Source: a bacterium
Lineage (GTDB): Bacteria > Ratteibacteria > UBA8468 > B48-G9 > JAFGKM01
NCBI GenBank assembly: GCA_026416755.1
Contig: JAOAEP010000167.1
Location: forward strand, 1-7,118
Reading direction: 5' to 3'
Length of the DNA stretch: 7,118 nt
Shown here: piece after piece, positions 1 to 6,511 of the stretch
Position numbering within the stretch: the first letter of the stretch is position 1
How the letters are laid out: each line of letters starts with the position of its first letter
Notes under the pieces: generated by a model
The model's database searches: none
What the model saw: the letters and a program-made list of their open reading frames with translations, nothing else
What the model was told of the DNA's origin: nothing
Program-made: the position numbers and the translations under genes

Positions 1-902
1 TCTCCTTTTTCTCCAGCAAAACCTATAAAAAAGGGACCTGTTCCAAAAAAGATTTCATTAAATGAGACCTTCACTCCGTTTGCATAACTTATCTCAACTA
101 AATAATGGTCATAAACATTTGTAGGTCCAAAAACACAATAATTTCTTGTATACCCATCAACAACTGCTGCTTTGATATAAATATCCTCAAGTAATTTTTC
201 ATTCTTTTCATCCAATCTTCTTACATAAGGACACGTCTCTGTCTCTTCACATTTATGACATCCTTCCCATTTTTTATTTCCACCAAAAACAGAAAGACCA
301 CCTATTGCATAAACTTCAACAGGGTATGAGTTAACAATCCAATTTAAAATATCAATAATATGACATCCTTTATGAACAATGAGACCACCGCTTTTTTCTC
401 TAAATTTATGCCATCTCCTGAAATAACCATTTCCCTCATAACCACTATAACCCCATCCAACAAAAATTTTACCAATATCTCCATTATCTACAATTTCTTT
501 TATTTTTCTGAATAAAGTTTTATATCTCATATTAAATCCCATAAACTTCATTTTATTTGAGTTTTTCGAATATTCTAAAATTTTTATAATCTGTTTTTCG
601 TCAATTGCAAGTGGTTTATCACAAAATACATGATATCCACTTTCAAGACATTTAATTATTAAATCTGCATGGGTCCAGTCAGGAGTTGTTATAAAAACAA
701 TATCAACAATTTTTGTTTTAAGGAGTTCATCAATAGAAGTAAATTTTTCTACAGGTGGATAATTGTGATGTTTAATAACCGCTTCCATCCTTATTGGATT
801 TGAGTCAACAATAGCGACTACCTTCATTTCTGGAATTTTTTCAATTGCTTTTACAAAACTTGTTCCTCTATCTCCAGTCCCAACTATTCCAACTTTTATC
901 AT
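1..902 (-). CDS. Gfo/Idh/MocA-family NAD(P)-dependent sugar oxidoreductase (C-terminus outside window)
   Basis: A soluble dehydrogenase that probably oxidises or reduces a sugar, sugar acid or cyclitol with NAD(P). Translating the minus strand from the ATG at 902 gives 300 residues without a stop, running off the left edge; family members are usually about 340-400 residues. Seen: Rossmann glycine motif GTGDRG (8-13), acidic D33 after the second strand, ITTPDWTHAD (71-80), the catalytic-lysine motif as CDKPLA (K96; EKP in most members), GFNMRY (122-127), and the C-terminal-domain motif with H181 and D184. A cluster C-x2-C-x5-CPY (C215, C218, C224) matches a cysteine-bearing subgroup of this family. 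The start is set by an AGGAGG 8 bases upstream and by the Rossmann strand beginning at residue 2. It is divergent from the sialidase-like and lyase genes, which suggests a shared sugar pathway. The substrate cannot be read from the sequence. Confidence 0.9.
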   Translation of the reverse strand, partial: MIKVGIVGTGDRGTSFVKAIEKIPEMKVVAIVDSNPIRMEAVIKHHNYPPVEKFTSIDELLKTKIVDIVFITTPDWTHADLIIKCLESGYHVFCDKPLAIDEKQIIKILEYSKNSNKMKFMGFNMRYKTLFRKIKEIVDNGDIGKIFVGWGYSGYEGNGYFRRWHKFREKSGGLIVHKGCHIIDILNWIVNSYPVEVYAIGGLSVFGGNKKWEGCHKCEETETCPYVRRLDEKNEKLLEDIYIKAAVVDGYTRNYCVFGPTNVYDHYLVEISYANGVKVSFNEIFFGTGPFFIGFAGEKG

Positions 903-910
903 TTTCAATT

Positions 911-916
911 CCTCCT
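911..916 (-). promoter_or_regulatory. Ribosome binding site of the Gfo/Idh/MocA gene
   Basis: The minus strand reads AGGAGG, 8 bases before the ATG at 902. It supports that start over the longer out-of-frame reading that crosses this region. Confidence 0.8.
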
Positions 917-928
917 TTTAAGTTTTGA

Positions 929-956
929 ATTTTACAATAATTTACTTTTTTGTCAA
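929..956 (-). promoter_or_regulatory. Sigma-70-type promoter for the Gfo/Idh/MocA gene
   Basis: On the minus strand there is a perfect -35 TTGACA (951-956), a 16-base spacer, and a -10 TAAAAT (929-934). The predicted transcript would begin near 922, leaving a leader of about 20 bases that contains the AGGAGG. This is the best promoter match in the intergenic region. It is a consensus reading by eye, not a scored prediction. Confidence 0.65.
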
Positions 957-959
957 AGA

Positions 960-987
960 TTGTTTTTAAAAATAAGTATGCTAAAAT
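960..987 (+). promoter_or_regulatory. Candidate extended -10 promoter for the sialidase-like/lyase operon
   Basis: The plus strand has a weak -35 TTGTTT (960-965), a 16-base spacer and TGC-TAAAAT (979-987), an extended -10. Transcription would start near 994, only about 6 bases before the ATG at 1000, so the first message would be almost leaderless. The -35 box lies 3 bases from the divergent promoter's -35, so one bound regulator could act on both. In such AT-rich DNA a chance match is possible. Confidence 0.4.
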
Positions 988-999
988 AAAAAAAATAAA

Positions 1000-1950
1000 A
1001 TGGAAATAAAATGTGTATGGTGGGATGGTTATCATAATGCTTTTACAGATATAATTAAGTTTAAGGATAATTTTTTTATTACTTTTAAACACGCTACAAA
1101 ACATACAATTAGTGGAAATGGTGAAATATATATAATTAAGTCAAAAGATTTAGAACAATGGCAACTGATAAAAAAATTCCCTTTACTTCCTGATAGTAGA
1201 GACCCTAAATTTTTCAAATTTAAAAACTTATTAGGTGTTTTATTTGGGAGAAGAGATGAAGGAGATAGGGAAAAAATTGATATGTATATAAGTTATTCTT
1301 CTGATGGAGAAAATTTTAATGGACCTTTAAAAATTGAAAATTATAATCTATGGTTCTGGCGAATTAGAAATTTTAAAGAAAAATTGTTTATAACTGCTTA
1401 TGAAATGAAAATTGAAAAAGGAACATATTTGTTTATTTCTGAAGATGGAATAAATTTTAAAGAAGTTTCTCAAATAGTTAAAGATGAATATTCAAATGAG
1501 GCGGATTTATTATTTGAAAATACTGGTTTATGTTATGTAATAGTCAGGAGAGAAAATTTTCAAACACCCATTCTTGCAATTTCAAGTCCACCTTATAAAA
1601 AATGGGAAAATTATATTTTAAACTATATTGTTCAGGGACCTCATATATTCAAGTTTAAAAATAAAATTTATGTCGCTGGAAGAGTTTTCATTAAAGATGG
1701 GAAACTACTTTCAAAAAAAACAGAAATATATGAAACTAAAACAGGGATAATAGAACTTGATTTAAAAAATAAAATATTAATTCCAACAAAAATTTTACCA
1801 AGTTCTGGAGATACTTCTTATTGTGGTTCTGTTGTTGATAAAAATAGATTGTATTTAAGTTATTATTCTCAACATGAATTAAATATAAAAGAAAGTAAGG
1901 TTGGAAAAAATGCTTCTGGAATTTATCTTTTAATTACAGAGAAACTTTAA
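1000..1950 (+). CDS. Sialidase-like (BNR/Asp-box) beta-propeller protein, probable cytosolic glycosidase
   Basis: A 316-residue protein resembling a group usually labelled exo-alpha-sialidase or sialidase-like. Seen: the N-terminal block YHNAFTDIIKF (11-21), DSRDPKF (65-71), WFWRIRNF (118-125), a later GPHIFKFKNKIYVAGR block, and Asp-box-like turns SKDLEQW (48-54), SSDGENF (100-106) and SEDGINF (147-153), one per propeller blade. From memory, relatives have FREG where this protein has FKHA (29-32), so a conserved Arg may be Lys here. There is no signal peptide or membrane segment, so it acts in the cytoplasm. The start fits because the conserved block begins at once and an earlier in-frame ATG (979) meets a stop. 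No Shine-Dalgarno sequence precedes it, unlike its neighbours. The lyase gene follows after 18 bases, which supports work on a sialic-acid-like substrate. A GH43-type or non-catalytic role is possible, and the activity is inferred. Confidence 0.7.
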   Translation: MEIKCVWWDGYHNAFTDIIKFKDNFFITFKHATKHTISGNGEIYIIKSKDLEQWQLIKKFPLLPDSRDPKFFKFKNLLGVLFGRRDEGDREKIDMYISYSSDGENFNGPLKIENYNLWFWRIRNFKEKLFITAYEMKIEKGTYLFISEDGINFKEVSQIVKDEYSNEADLLFENTGLCYVIVRRENFQTPILAISSPPYKKWENYILNYIVQGPHIFKFKNKIYVAGRVFIKDGKLLSKKTEIYETKTGIIELDLKNKILIPTKILPSSGDTSYCGSVVDKNRLYLSYYSQHELNIKESKVGKNASGIYLLITEKL

Positions 1951-1956
1951 TTTTAA

Positions 1957-1963
1957 AAGGAGG
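1957..1963 (+). promoter_or_regulatory. Ribosome binding site fixing the GTG start of the lyase
   Basis: AAGGAGG lies 5 bases before GTG at 1969. It supports the non-ATG start and independent initiation on the downstream gene of the operon. Confidence 0.8.
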
Positions 1964-1968
1964 AGAAA

Positions 1969-2874
1969 GTGAAAGAAAAATTTTATGGTGTTTATGCAGC
2001 ACTTCTAACACCTTTTAATGAAAAGGGTGATGTATGCGAAAAAAGATTGAGAAATCTTGTGAAATTTTTAATTTCAAAAGGACTGGATGGACTTTATGTA
2101 TGCGGTTCAACAGGTGAATTTCCTTTAATGAGTGTGGAAGAAAGAAAAAAGGTTGCAGAAATAGTGAAGGATGAAGTTGGAAATAAAATAAAAATTATTG
2201 TTCATATTGGTTCTTTAAGCACAAAAAATTCAATAGAACTTGCTAAACATTCTGAAAAAATAAAGGTTGATGCTATCTCCTCAATTCCGCCTTTCTATTA
2301 CTCTTTTAGTTTTGAAGAAATTTATAATTATTATAAAAGAGTTGCATCTTCTGTATCTCTTCCATTTTTGTTTTATTATATTCCCCAGACAACTGGTATA
2401 TTTTTGAAAAATGAACAGATTTTAAAACTCGGTGAAATTGATAATATTATAGGTCTTAAATATACATATACAGATTTTTATTTATTACAGGATTTACTTA
2501 TAAAAATGAAAGGCCAATGGATTGCTTTCAGTGGACCTGATGAGTTATTTTTACCTGCTTTAACTATGGGAGTTGTTGGATGTATAGGTTCAACTCAAAA
2601 CATTTTACCTGAGATATTTATAGAGATTTATAAAAGTTTCAAAAACGGAGATATAGAGAAGGCAGGTAAACTACAAAAAAGAGTGACAGAAGCAGTAAAT
2701 CTGTTGCATAAATATGGAGGAATAACGTCAAGAAAAATAGCATTAAAATTTAGAGGTATAGATGCTGGTTTTGCAAGAGAACCATTTTTAAAAGATCTTA
2801 AAGAAAAGGATAAAAAAAGATTTGAGGCGGAATGGAAAGAAAAATTTCCTGAATTTTCAGAAGGAATTATTTAA
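1969..2874 (+). CDS. nanA: N-acetylneuraminate lyase-type aldolase (DapA/NanA superfamily)
   Basis: A class I aldolase of the dihydrodipicolinate synthase/N-acetylneuraminate lyase family. The expected reaction is reversible cleavage of a sialic-acid-like 2-keto acid into pyruvate and an N-acylmannosamine-type sugar. The 301-residue TIM barrel has GSTGE (46-50), which binds the pyruvate carboxylate, catalytic Y136 in YYIP, and Schiff-base K164 in GLKYT. Several features point to NanA rather than DapA: PPFYYSFSFEE (107-117) is close to the E. coli NanA segment, and G189, D191, E192 and S208 (in GPDE and GSTQN) coincide in identity and number with NanA residues that contact the sugar. Length is normal. 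It starts at GTG with a strong ribosome site and follows the sialidase-like gene by 18 bases. Its stop overlaps that of ribF on the other strand. A related sugar-acid aldolase is the main alternative, so the symbol is by similarity. Confidence 0.85.
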   Translation: MKEKFYGVYAALLTPFNEKGDVCEKRLRNLVKFLISKGLDGLYVCGSTGEFPLMSVEERKKVAEIVKDEVGNKIKIIVHIGSLSTKNSIELAKHSEKIKVDAISSIPPFYYSFSFEEIYNYYKRVASSVSLPFLFYYIPQTTGIFLKNEQILKLGEIDNIIGLKYTYTDFYLLQDLLIKMKGQWIAFSGPDELFLPALTMGVVGCIGSTQNILPEIFIEIYKSFKNGDIEKAGKLQKRVTEAVNLLHKYGGITSRKIALKFRGIDAGFAREPFLKDLKEKDKKRFEAEWKEKFPEFSEGII

Positions 2875-3749
2875 TGGGGGAAAATAAGTTTTTCATTAAT
2901 CTCTTCTATGTCTTTTTGAATATCTCTTTTTAATTCTTCAATATTTTCATATTTTTTTTGTTCTCTTATTTTAAATATAGGGAATATTTCAAGAATTTCT
3001 CCATAAATAATGTTATCAAATCCAATAATATGGACTTCTATTTTATCATCTGTTTCATCAAATGTTGGACAGTTTCCAATTGATAAGGCACCTTTGAAAA
3101 AAATGTCTTTATATTTTACCCAACAAGCATAAACTCCTTTTCCAAAATTAATGTTATTAAAAAGTGAAAGATTTGCTGTTGGAAATCCAATTTTTTTACC
3201 TCTTGATTTTCCTGTAATAACTTTACCTAAAAAAGAAAATTGTCTACCGAGAAATTTATTTACTTTTTCAAAATCACCTTTTTTTAAGTAATCTCTTATC
3301 TTTGAAGAATTTACAGGTTCATCATTTATTTTAATAGGGGATAAAACAAGAACATCAAATTCTTTTTTTAAATCATTTGTAGTCCCTTTTCTGTGAGCCC
3401 CAAATCTAAATTCATTTCCCACAATAATTGACTTGACATTTATACTTTTTAAATATTCTATAAATTCAAATGGTTCCCAATAAGATATCTCTTCATAATC
3501 ACACCATAAACATATTTCAATACCTGAATTTTCAAGAAATTTTAGTTTTTCTTCCCAAGGGGAAATATAAAATTCTACTGGGAAATGTCTAAAAGTAAAA
3601 ACAGCAGGTATTATTCTTTTAATTTTTGCATTTTTTACTATTTCTTCAATTATCTTTCTATGCCCTAAATGAAATCCATCAAATTTACCTATACCAATTA
3701 CAATACCCTTTCCAACAACATCTACATCTGAAAAATGTTTTATTTCCAT
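2871..3749 (-). CDS. ribF: Bifunctional riboflavin kinase / FAD synthetase
   Basis: Phosphorylates riboflavin to FMN, then adenylates FMN to FAD, using ATP; cytoplasmic. From the ATG at 3749 it has 292 residues, near the family norm of about 300-315. The N-terminal nucleotidyltransferase half shows GKFDGFHLGH (21-30), the HxGH-type ATP site, VGNEFRFG (110-117; relatives usually have D where E113 stands) and NSSKIR (147-152). The C-terminal kinase half shows GKSRGKKIGFPTANL (180-194) with the PTAN signature, GNCPTF (225-230), and E238 in IEVHI, the expected catalytic glutamate. I chose 3749 over the in-frame ATG at 3788 because AAAGGAG lies just before it and conserved sequence begins soon after, while the longer form would overlap the upstream gene. 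It lies 19 bases after the creatininase-family gene, probably in one transcript. No FMN riboswitch is visible upstream. Confidence 0.93.
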   Translation of the reverse strand: MEIKHFSDVDVVGKGIVIGIGKFDGFHLGHRKIIEEIVKNAKIKRIIPAVFTFRHFPVEFYISPWEEKLKFLENSGIEICLWCDYEEISYWEPFEFIEYLKSINVKSIIVGNEFRFGAHRKGTTNDLKKEFDVLVLSPIKINDEPVNSSKIRDYLKKGDFEKVNKFLGRQFSFLGKVITGKSRGKKIGFPTANLSLFNNINFGKGVYACWVKYKDIFFKGALSIGNCPTFDETDDKIEVHIIGFDNIIYGEILEIFPIFKIREQKKYENIEELKRDIQKDIEEINEKLIFPH

Positions 3750-3753
3750 TCTA

Positions 3754-3760
3754 CTCCTTT
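3754..3760 (-). promoter_or_regulatory. Ribosome binding site that decides the ribF start
   Basis: The minus strand reads AAAGGAG, 4 bases before the ATG at 3749. The alternative ATG at 3788 lies inside the upstream gene and has no comparable site. Confidence 0.75.
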
Positions 3761-3768
3761 CTTTAAAA

Positions 3769-4536
3769 TTAATAAGGAAATTTTTCATCCACTTTAGAAT
3801 TTGAGAGTTTTAAAAGAAAGTCCGCAATTCTATCAGTAGCATTTTCTACTATTATTTTCCCTTTTTCAGGACTTGCTTTTTTAGGATTCCCATATCCTGA
3901 ATTTTCAGTCAATAGATGCCATGGCCTTGTAATCCATACCCATCCATTTTTAATTTCTTCAAATCTTGGTTCATTTACTTCTCCATCATCTGCCCATTCA
4001 AGATGACAAAGTTCAGGATAAAGATACATTAACCAACTTGTTTCTGCTTCATTACCATGTTCTCCACCTTTATCCTCAAGTATTTTCTCAGCAATATCTT
4101 TTCTTACATTCCACCAGTCAATTAAAAAAATATGAATGAATGTTTTTCCATAAATTTCTCTTAATAATGCTCTAAACTCATTTCCACCATGACCATTTAT
4201 TATAACAAACTTATAAATCTTATAATTTTCAAGAGTATAAACAATATCCCTTAATATAGCAAGTTGTGTTGTCGGAGATAGATGAAGTGCCATTGGAAAA
4301 CCAAAATGATTAGAATTTACTCCAATGGGGATAGTTGGTAAAAGTATAATTTTACCTCCTTTTTCATTTGCTTTTTTACAACTTATTTCAGCAATTTTTT
4401 CTACTGTTAGACTATCACAACCATAAGGTAGATGAAGATTATGTGGTTCGCAGGAACCCCATGGTAAAACGCATACTTCAATTTCTCCAAATTCTCTAAC
4501 TTCTTTTAATGTCATTTCAAATAGTTTAAATTTCAT
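3769..4536 (-). CDS. Creatininase-family metal-dependent amidohydrolase
   Basis: A cytoplasmic metal-dependent hydrolase of the creatinine amidohydrolase superfamily, which includes creatininase, the archaeal deformylase ArfB and MftE. Seen in 255 residues: LPWGSCEPHNLHLPYGCD (24-41) with likely ligands E30, H32 and D41; NGHGGNE (114-120) with H116; and GGEHGNEAETS (157-167), matching the family's HAGExETS pattern. Length is typical. True creatininase has GHYEN where this has GHGGN, so creatinine is unlikely to be the substrate. The start at 4536 follows GGAGGT at 4541-4546. The in-frame ATG at 4548 overlaps that ribosome site (its G begins GGAGGT), so it is unlikely. ribF follows after 19 bases. 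Because ArfB acts in archaeal riboflavin/F420 synthesis the pairing is suggestive, but the EPHNLHLP subgroup also occurs in sugar-rich bacterial loci, and the substrate is unknown. Confidence 0.85.
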   Translation of the reverse strand: MKFKLFEMTLKEVREFGEIEVCVLPWGSCEPHNLHLPYGCDSLTVEKIAEISCKKANEKGGKIILLPTIPIGVNSNHFGFPMALHLSPTTQLAILRDIVYTLENYKIYKFVIINGHGGNEFRALLREIYGKTFIHIFLIDWWNVRKDIAEKILEDKGGEHGNEAETSWLMYLYPELCHLEWADDGEVNEPRFEEIKNGWVWITRPWHLLTENSGYGNPKKASPEKGKIIVENATDRIADFLLKLSNSKVDEKFPY

Positions 4537-4540
4537 ATTT

Positions 4541-4546
4541 ACCTCC
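4541..4546 (-). promoter_or_regulatory. Ribosome binding site that decides the creatininase-family start
   Basis: The minus strand reads GGAGGT, 4 bases before the ATG at 4536. The alternative in-frame ATG at 4548 overlaps this site, so initiation at 4536 is preferred. Confidence 0.75.
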
Positions 4547-4620
4547 ATTTTAATAAAAAGATTGGTTGATATTAAGGTGTGAGTTTCTAAATAGGTCTAC
4601 TTTTTTCATTCTTTAAAATA

Positions 4621-4649
4621 ATTTTACCTTAATTTTTTGTTCTTGTAAA
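4621..4649 (-). promoter_or_regulatory. Sigma-70-type promoter for the creatininase-family gene and ribF
   Basis: On the minus strand: -35 TTTACA (4644-4649), a 17-base spacer, -10 TAAAAT (4621-4626). Transcription would start near 4614 and give a leader of about 78 bases before the ATG at 4536. It sits in the 127-base gap after the ABC exporter gene. I see no hairpin terminator in that gap, so read-through from the exporter operon is also possible. Confidence 0.55.
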
Positions 4650-4663
4650 TTTTGTGTTATTTT

Positions 4664-6511
4664 TTACTGAATTTCTCCAAACTGACTTCTAAATAATTTA
4701 TAATAAAAACCTTTTTTATTCATTAATTCCTTATGTGTTCCCATTTCAAAGATTTCACCTTCATTTATAACAACAATTATATCTGCATTTTTTATTGTAT
4801 TCAATCTATGGGCTATAACAAAACTTGTTTTACCTTTCATAAGTTTCAACATGCTTCTTTGAATATCCATTTCTGTTTTTGTGTCAATACTGCTTGTTGC
4901 TTCATCAAGAATAAGAATTTTAGGGTTTGCAAGCAAAGTTCTTGCTATCGCTATTAATTGTCTCTGGCCTTGACTTAAACCATAACCACCATCAGATACA
5001 AATGTTTCATATTTATCAGATAGAGACAAAATAAATTTTTCTGCATTTGTAATTTTACAAATATTTTCAATTTCTTCATCTTTAGCATCTAACCTTCCAT
5101 ATTTTATATTTTCCTTTATTGTTTCTGCAAAAAGATAAGTATCTTGTAAAACAATTCCGAGGAAAGATCTTAAATTTTCTTTCTTTATTTTCTTTATATT
5201 ATATCCATCAATCATTATTTCTCCTTTCTCAACTTCATATAATCTTGAAAGTAAGTTAATCATTGTAGTTTTCCCTGCACCAGTTGGTCCAACAATAGCA
5301 ATTGTTTTTCCAGCAGGAACTTTTAAACTTATATTTTTTAATATATATTTTTCATTTTCATAAGCAAACCACACATTTTTAAATTCAACTTCTCCCTTTA
5401 TTTCTTTTAGTTCTATTGAATCTTCTTCATCTTTTCTTTCTTTTTCATCTTCCATAAGTTCAAAAACTCTTTCTGCACTTGCTATTGCACTTTGTACCGT
5501 AGTAAACTGATGGGCAAGTTCATTTAAAGGCCTTGTGAATTGCTTGACATAATTTATAAAACTTACGATTGTTCCTATAGATATAATATCCCTTATAGCT
5601 AATATACCACCAATACTCCCAACTATAACAAAACTAATATTATTTAAAAAGTTCATTAATGGGGGCATAATTCCAGCAAGTTTTTGAGCCATAATACTAT
5701 AATCTTTAAGTTTGGCATTTTTCTCCTCAAATTTTTCTATTTCATCTTTTTCTTTCCCATATATTTTTATTATTTTTAATCCTGTAATATCTTCTTCAAC
5801 TATACTATTAACTTCTCCGAGTATTGTTTGCTGTAAAAAGAAGTATTTTCTCGTTTTTGAAGAAACTATTTTTGTAATGAGTGCCATCAAAGGAACAAGT
5901 ATTAAGCTAAATAGTGTTAACAAAGGATTTAATATAATCATCATTGTAACAGTTCCCACAAGCATAATTATTCCAGATAAAAATTGAACTACACTTGTTC
6001 CAATTGTAATATTGATCATATCTATATCATTTGTAATTCTACTCATTATGTCTCCTATCGGTCTTTTGTCTATTACTTTTAGAGATAGTGTGTGGATACA
6101 TTCAAACATATCTTTTCTTATATCAAAAACGATTTTTTGAGAAATGATAGACATTGTTAAGCCCTGGATATAAAAAAGAAAAGAGTTAAAAATGTAAATT
6201 AAAAACATAAATAAAAGAAATTTCCCAAAACCATTGAAATTTTTAGGAATAATATAAATATCAATTCCCTTCCCAATTAAATAAGGGCCTATTAAGGATA
6301 AAATTGAACTTCCAATTAAACAAGTAAATATAAGAGCAAAAAATAGTTTATAATTACTTAAATATTTAAAAAACTTTTTTAGTGTTTTAATTGTCTCTTT
6401 TGGTTTTTCACTCAAAATAGGAATATGCCTTCCAGGTCCTGGAGGGCCAAAAATTGGACTATAACGAAGCCGTTCTCTTTGTTTTTCTATAAATCTGTCT
6501 CTATCAGACAT
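4664..6511 (-). CDS. ABC exporter half-transporter with the competent ATP site (TM288/LmrD type)
   Basis: One half of a heterodimeric ABC exporter in the cytoplasmic membrane, coupling ATP hydrolysis to efflux of a drug, lipid or other hydrophobic compound. It has 615 residues: a Gly/Pro-rich cytosolic N-terminus, six hydrophobic segments between about 55 and 330, then the ATPase domain. Seen: Walker A GPTGAGKTT (408-416, K414), Q-loop VLQDTYLF, Walker B ILILDEATSSID with catalytic E537, and switch H568 in AHRLNT. The signature is LSQGQ (512-516) instead of LSGGQ, as in the TM288-type subunit. Its partner is the overlapping upstream gene, which has LSGGQ but a degenerate catalytic residue; the two complement each other. 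AGGAG (6521-6525) is 9 bases from the ATG at 6511 and 3 from an in-frame ATG at 6517, so the start could be two codons longer. The transported substrate is unknown. Confidence 0.92.
   Translation of the reverse strand: MSDRDRFIEKQRERLRYSPIFGPPGPGRHIPILSEKPKETIKTLKKFFKYLSNYKLFFALIFTCLIGSSILSLIGPYLIGKGIDIYIIPKNFNGFGKFLLFMFLIYIFNSFLFYIQGLTMSIISQKIVFDIRKDMFECIHTLSLKVIDKRPIGDIMSRITNDIDMINITIGTSVVQFLSGIIMLVGTVTMMIILNPLLTLFSLILVPLMALITKIVSSKTRKYFFLQQTILGEVNSIVEEDITGLKIIKIYGKEKDEIEKFEEKNAKLKDYSIMAQKLAGIMPPLMNFLNNISFVIVGSIGGILAIRDIISIGTIVSFINYVKQFTRPLNELAHQFTTVQSAIASAERVFELMEDEKERKDEEDSIELKEIKGEVEFKNVWFAYENEKYILKNISLKVPAGKTIAIVGPTGAGKTTMINLLSRLYEVEKGEIMIDGYNIKKIKKENLRSFLGIVLQDTYLFAETIKENIKYGRLDAKDEEIENICKITNAEKFILSLSDKYETFVSDGGYGLSQGQRQLIAIARTLLANPKILILDEATSSIDTKTEMDIQRSMLKLMKGKTSFVIAHRLNTIKNADIIVVINEGEIFEMGTHKELMNKKGFYYKLFRSQFGEIQ

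Noticed and set aside
868..1104. Minus-strand ORF of 78 codons across the divergent promoter
   Set aside because: It overlaps both real genes out of frame, is low-complexity Phe/Ile-rich translation of AT-rich DNA, and crosses two promoters and a ribosome site.
1032..1217. Minus-strand 61-codon ORF inside the propeller gene
   Set aside because: Antisense shadow of a gene with clear family motifs; no ribosome site or recognisable content.
2849..2860. Inverted repeat CTGAA-TT-TTCAG near the end of the lyase gene, considered as a terminator
   Set aside because: Only a 5-base stem with a 2-base loop, inside coding sequence, AT-rich, and without a following U-tract.
3750..3768. FMN riboswitch ahead of ribF
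   Set aside because: The gap is only 19 bases, and the leader of the upstream gene (about 78 bases) shows none of the conserved RFN-element blocks by eye.
3750..3788. Longer ribF start at 3788 (13 extra residues)
   Set aside because: It would lie within the upstream gene, and the good ribosome site AAAGGAG is placed for 3749 instead.
4733..4957. Plus-strand 74-codon ORF opposite the ABC exporter ATPase domain
   Set aside because: Antisense shadow of the Walker B and signature region, rich in Cys/Phe/Tyr as expected from a complement of AT-rich coding DNA.
5712..5987. Plus-strand 91-codon ORF opposite the ABC exporter membrane domain
   Set aside because: Antisense shadow; its apparent hydrophobicity reflects the complement of Lys/Glu/Ile-rich codons.
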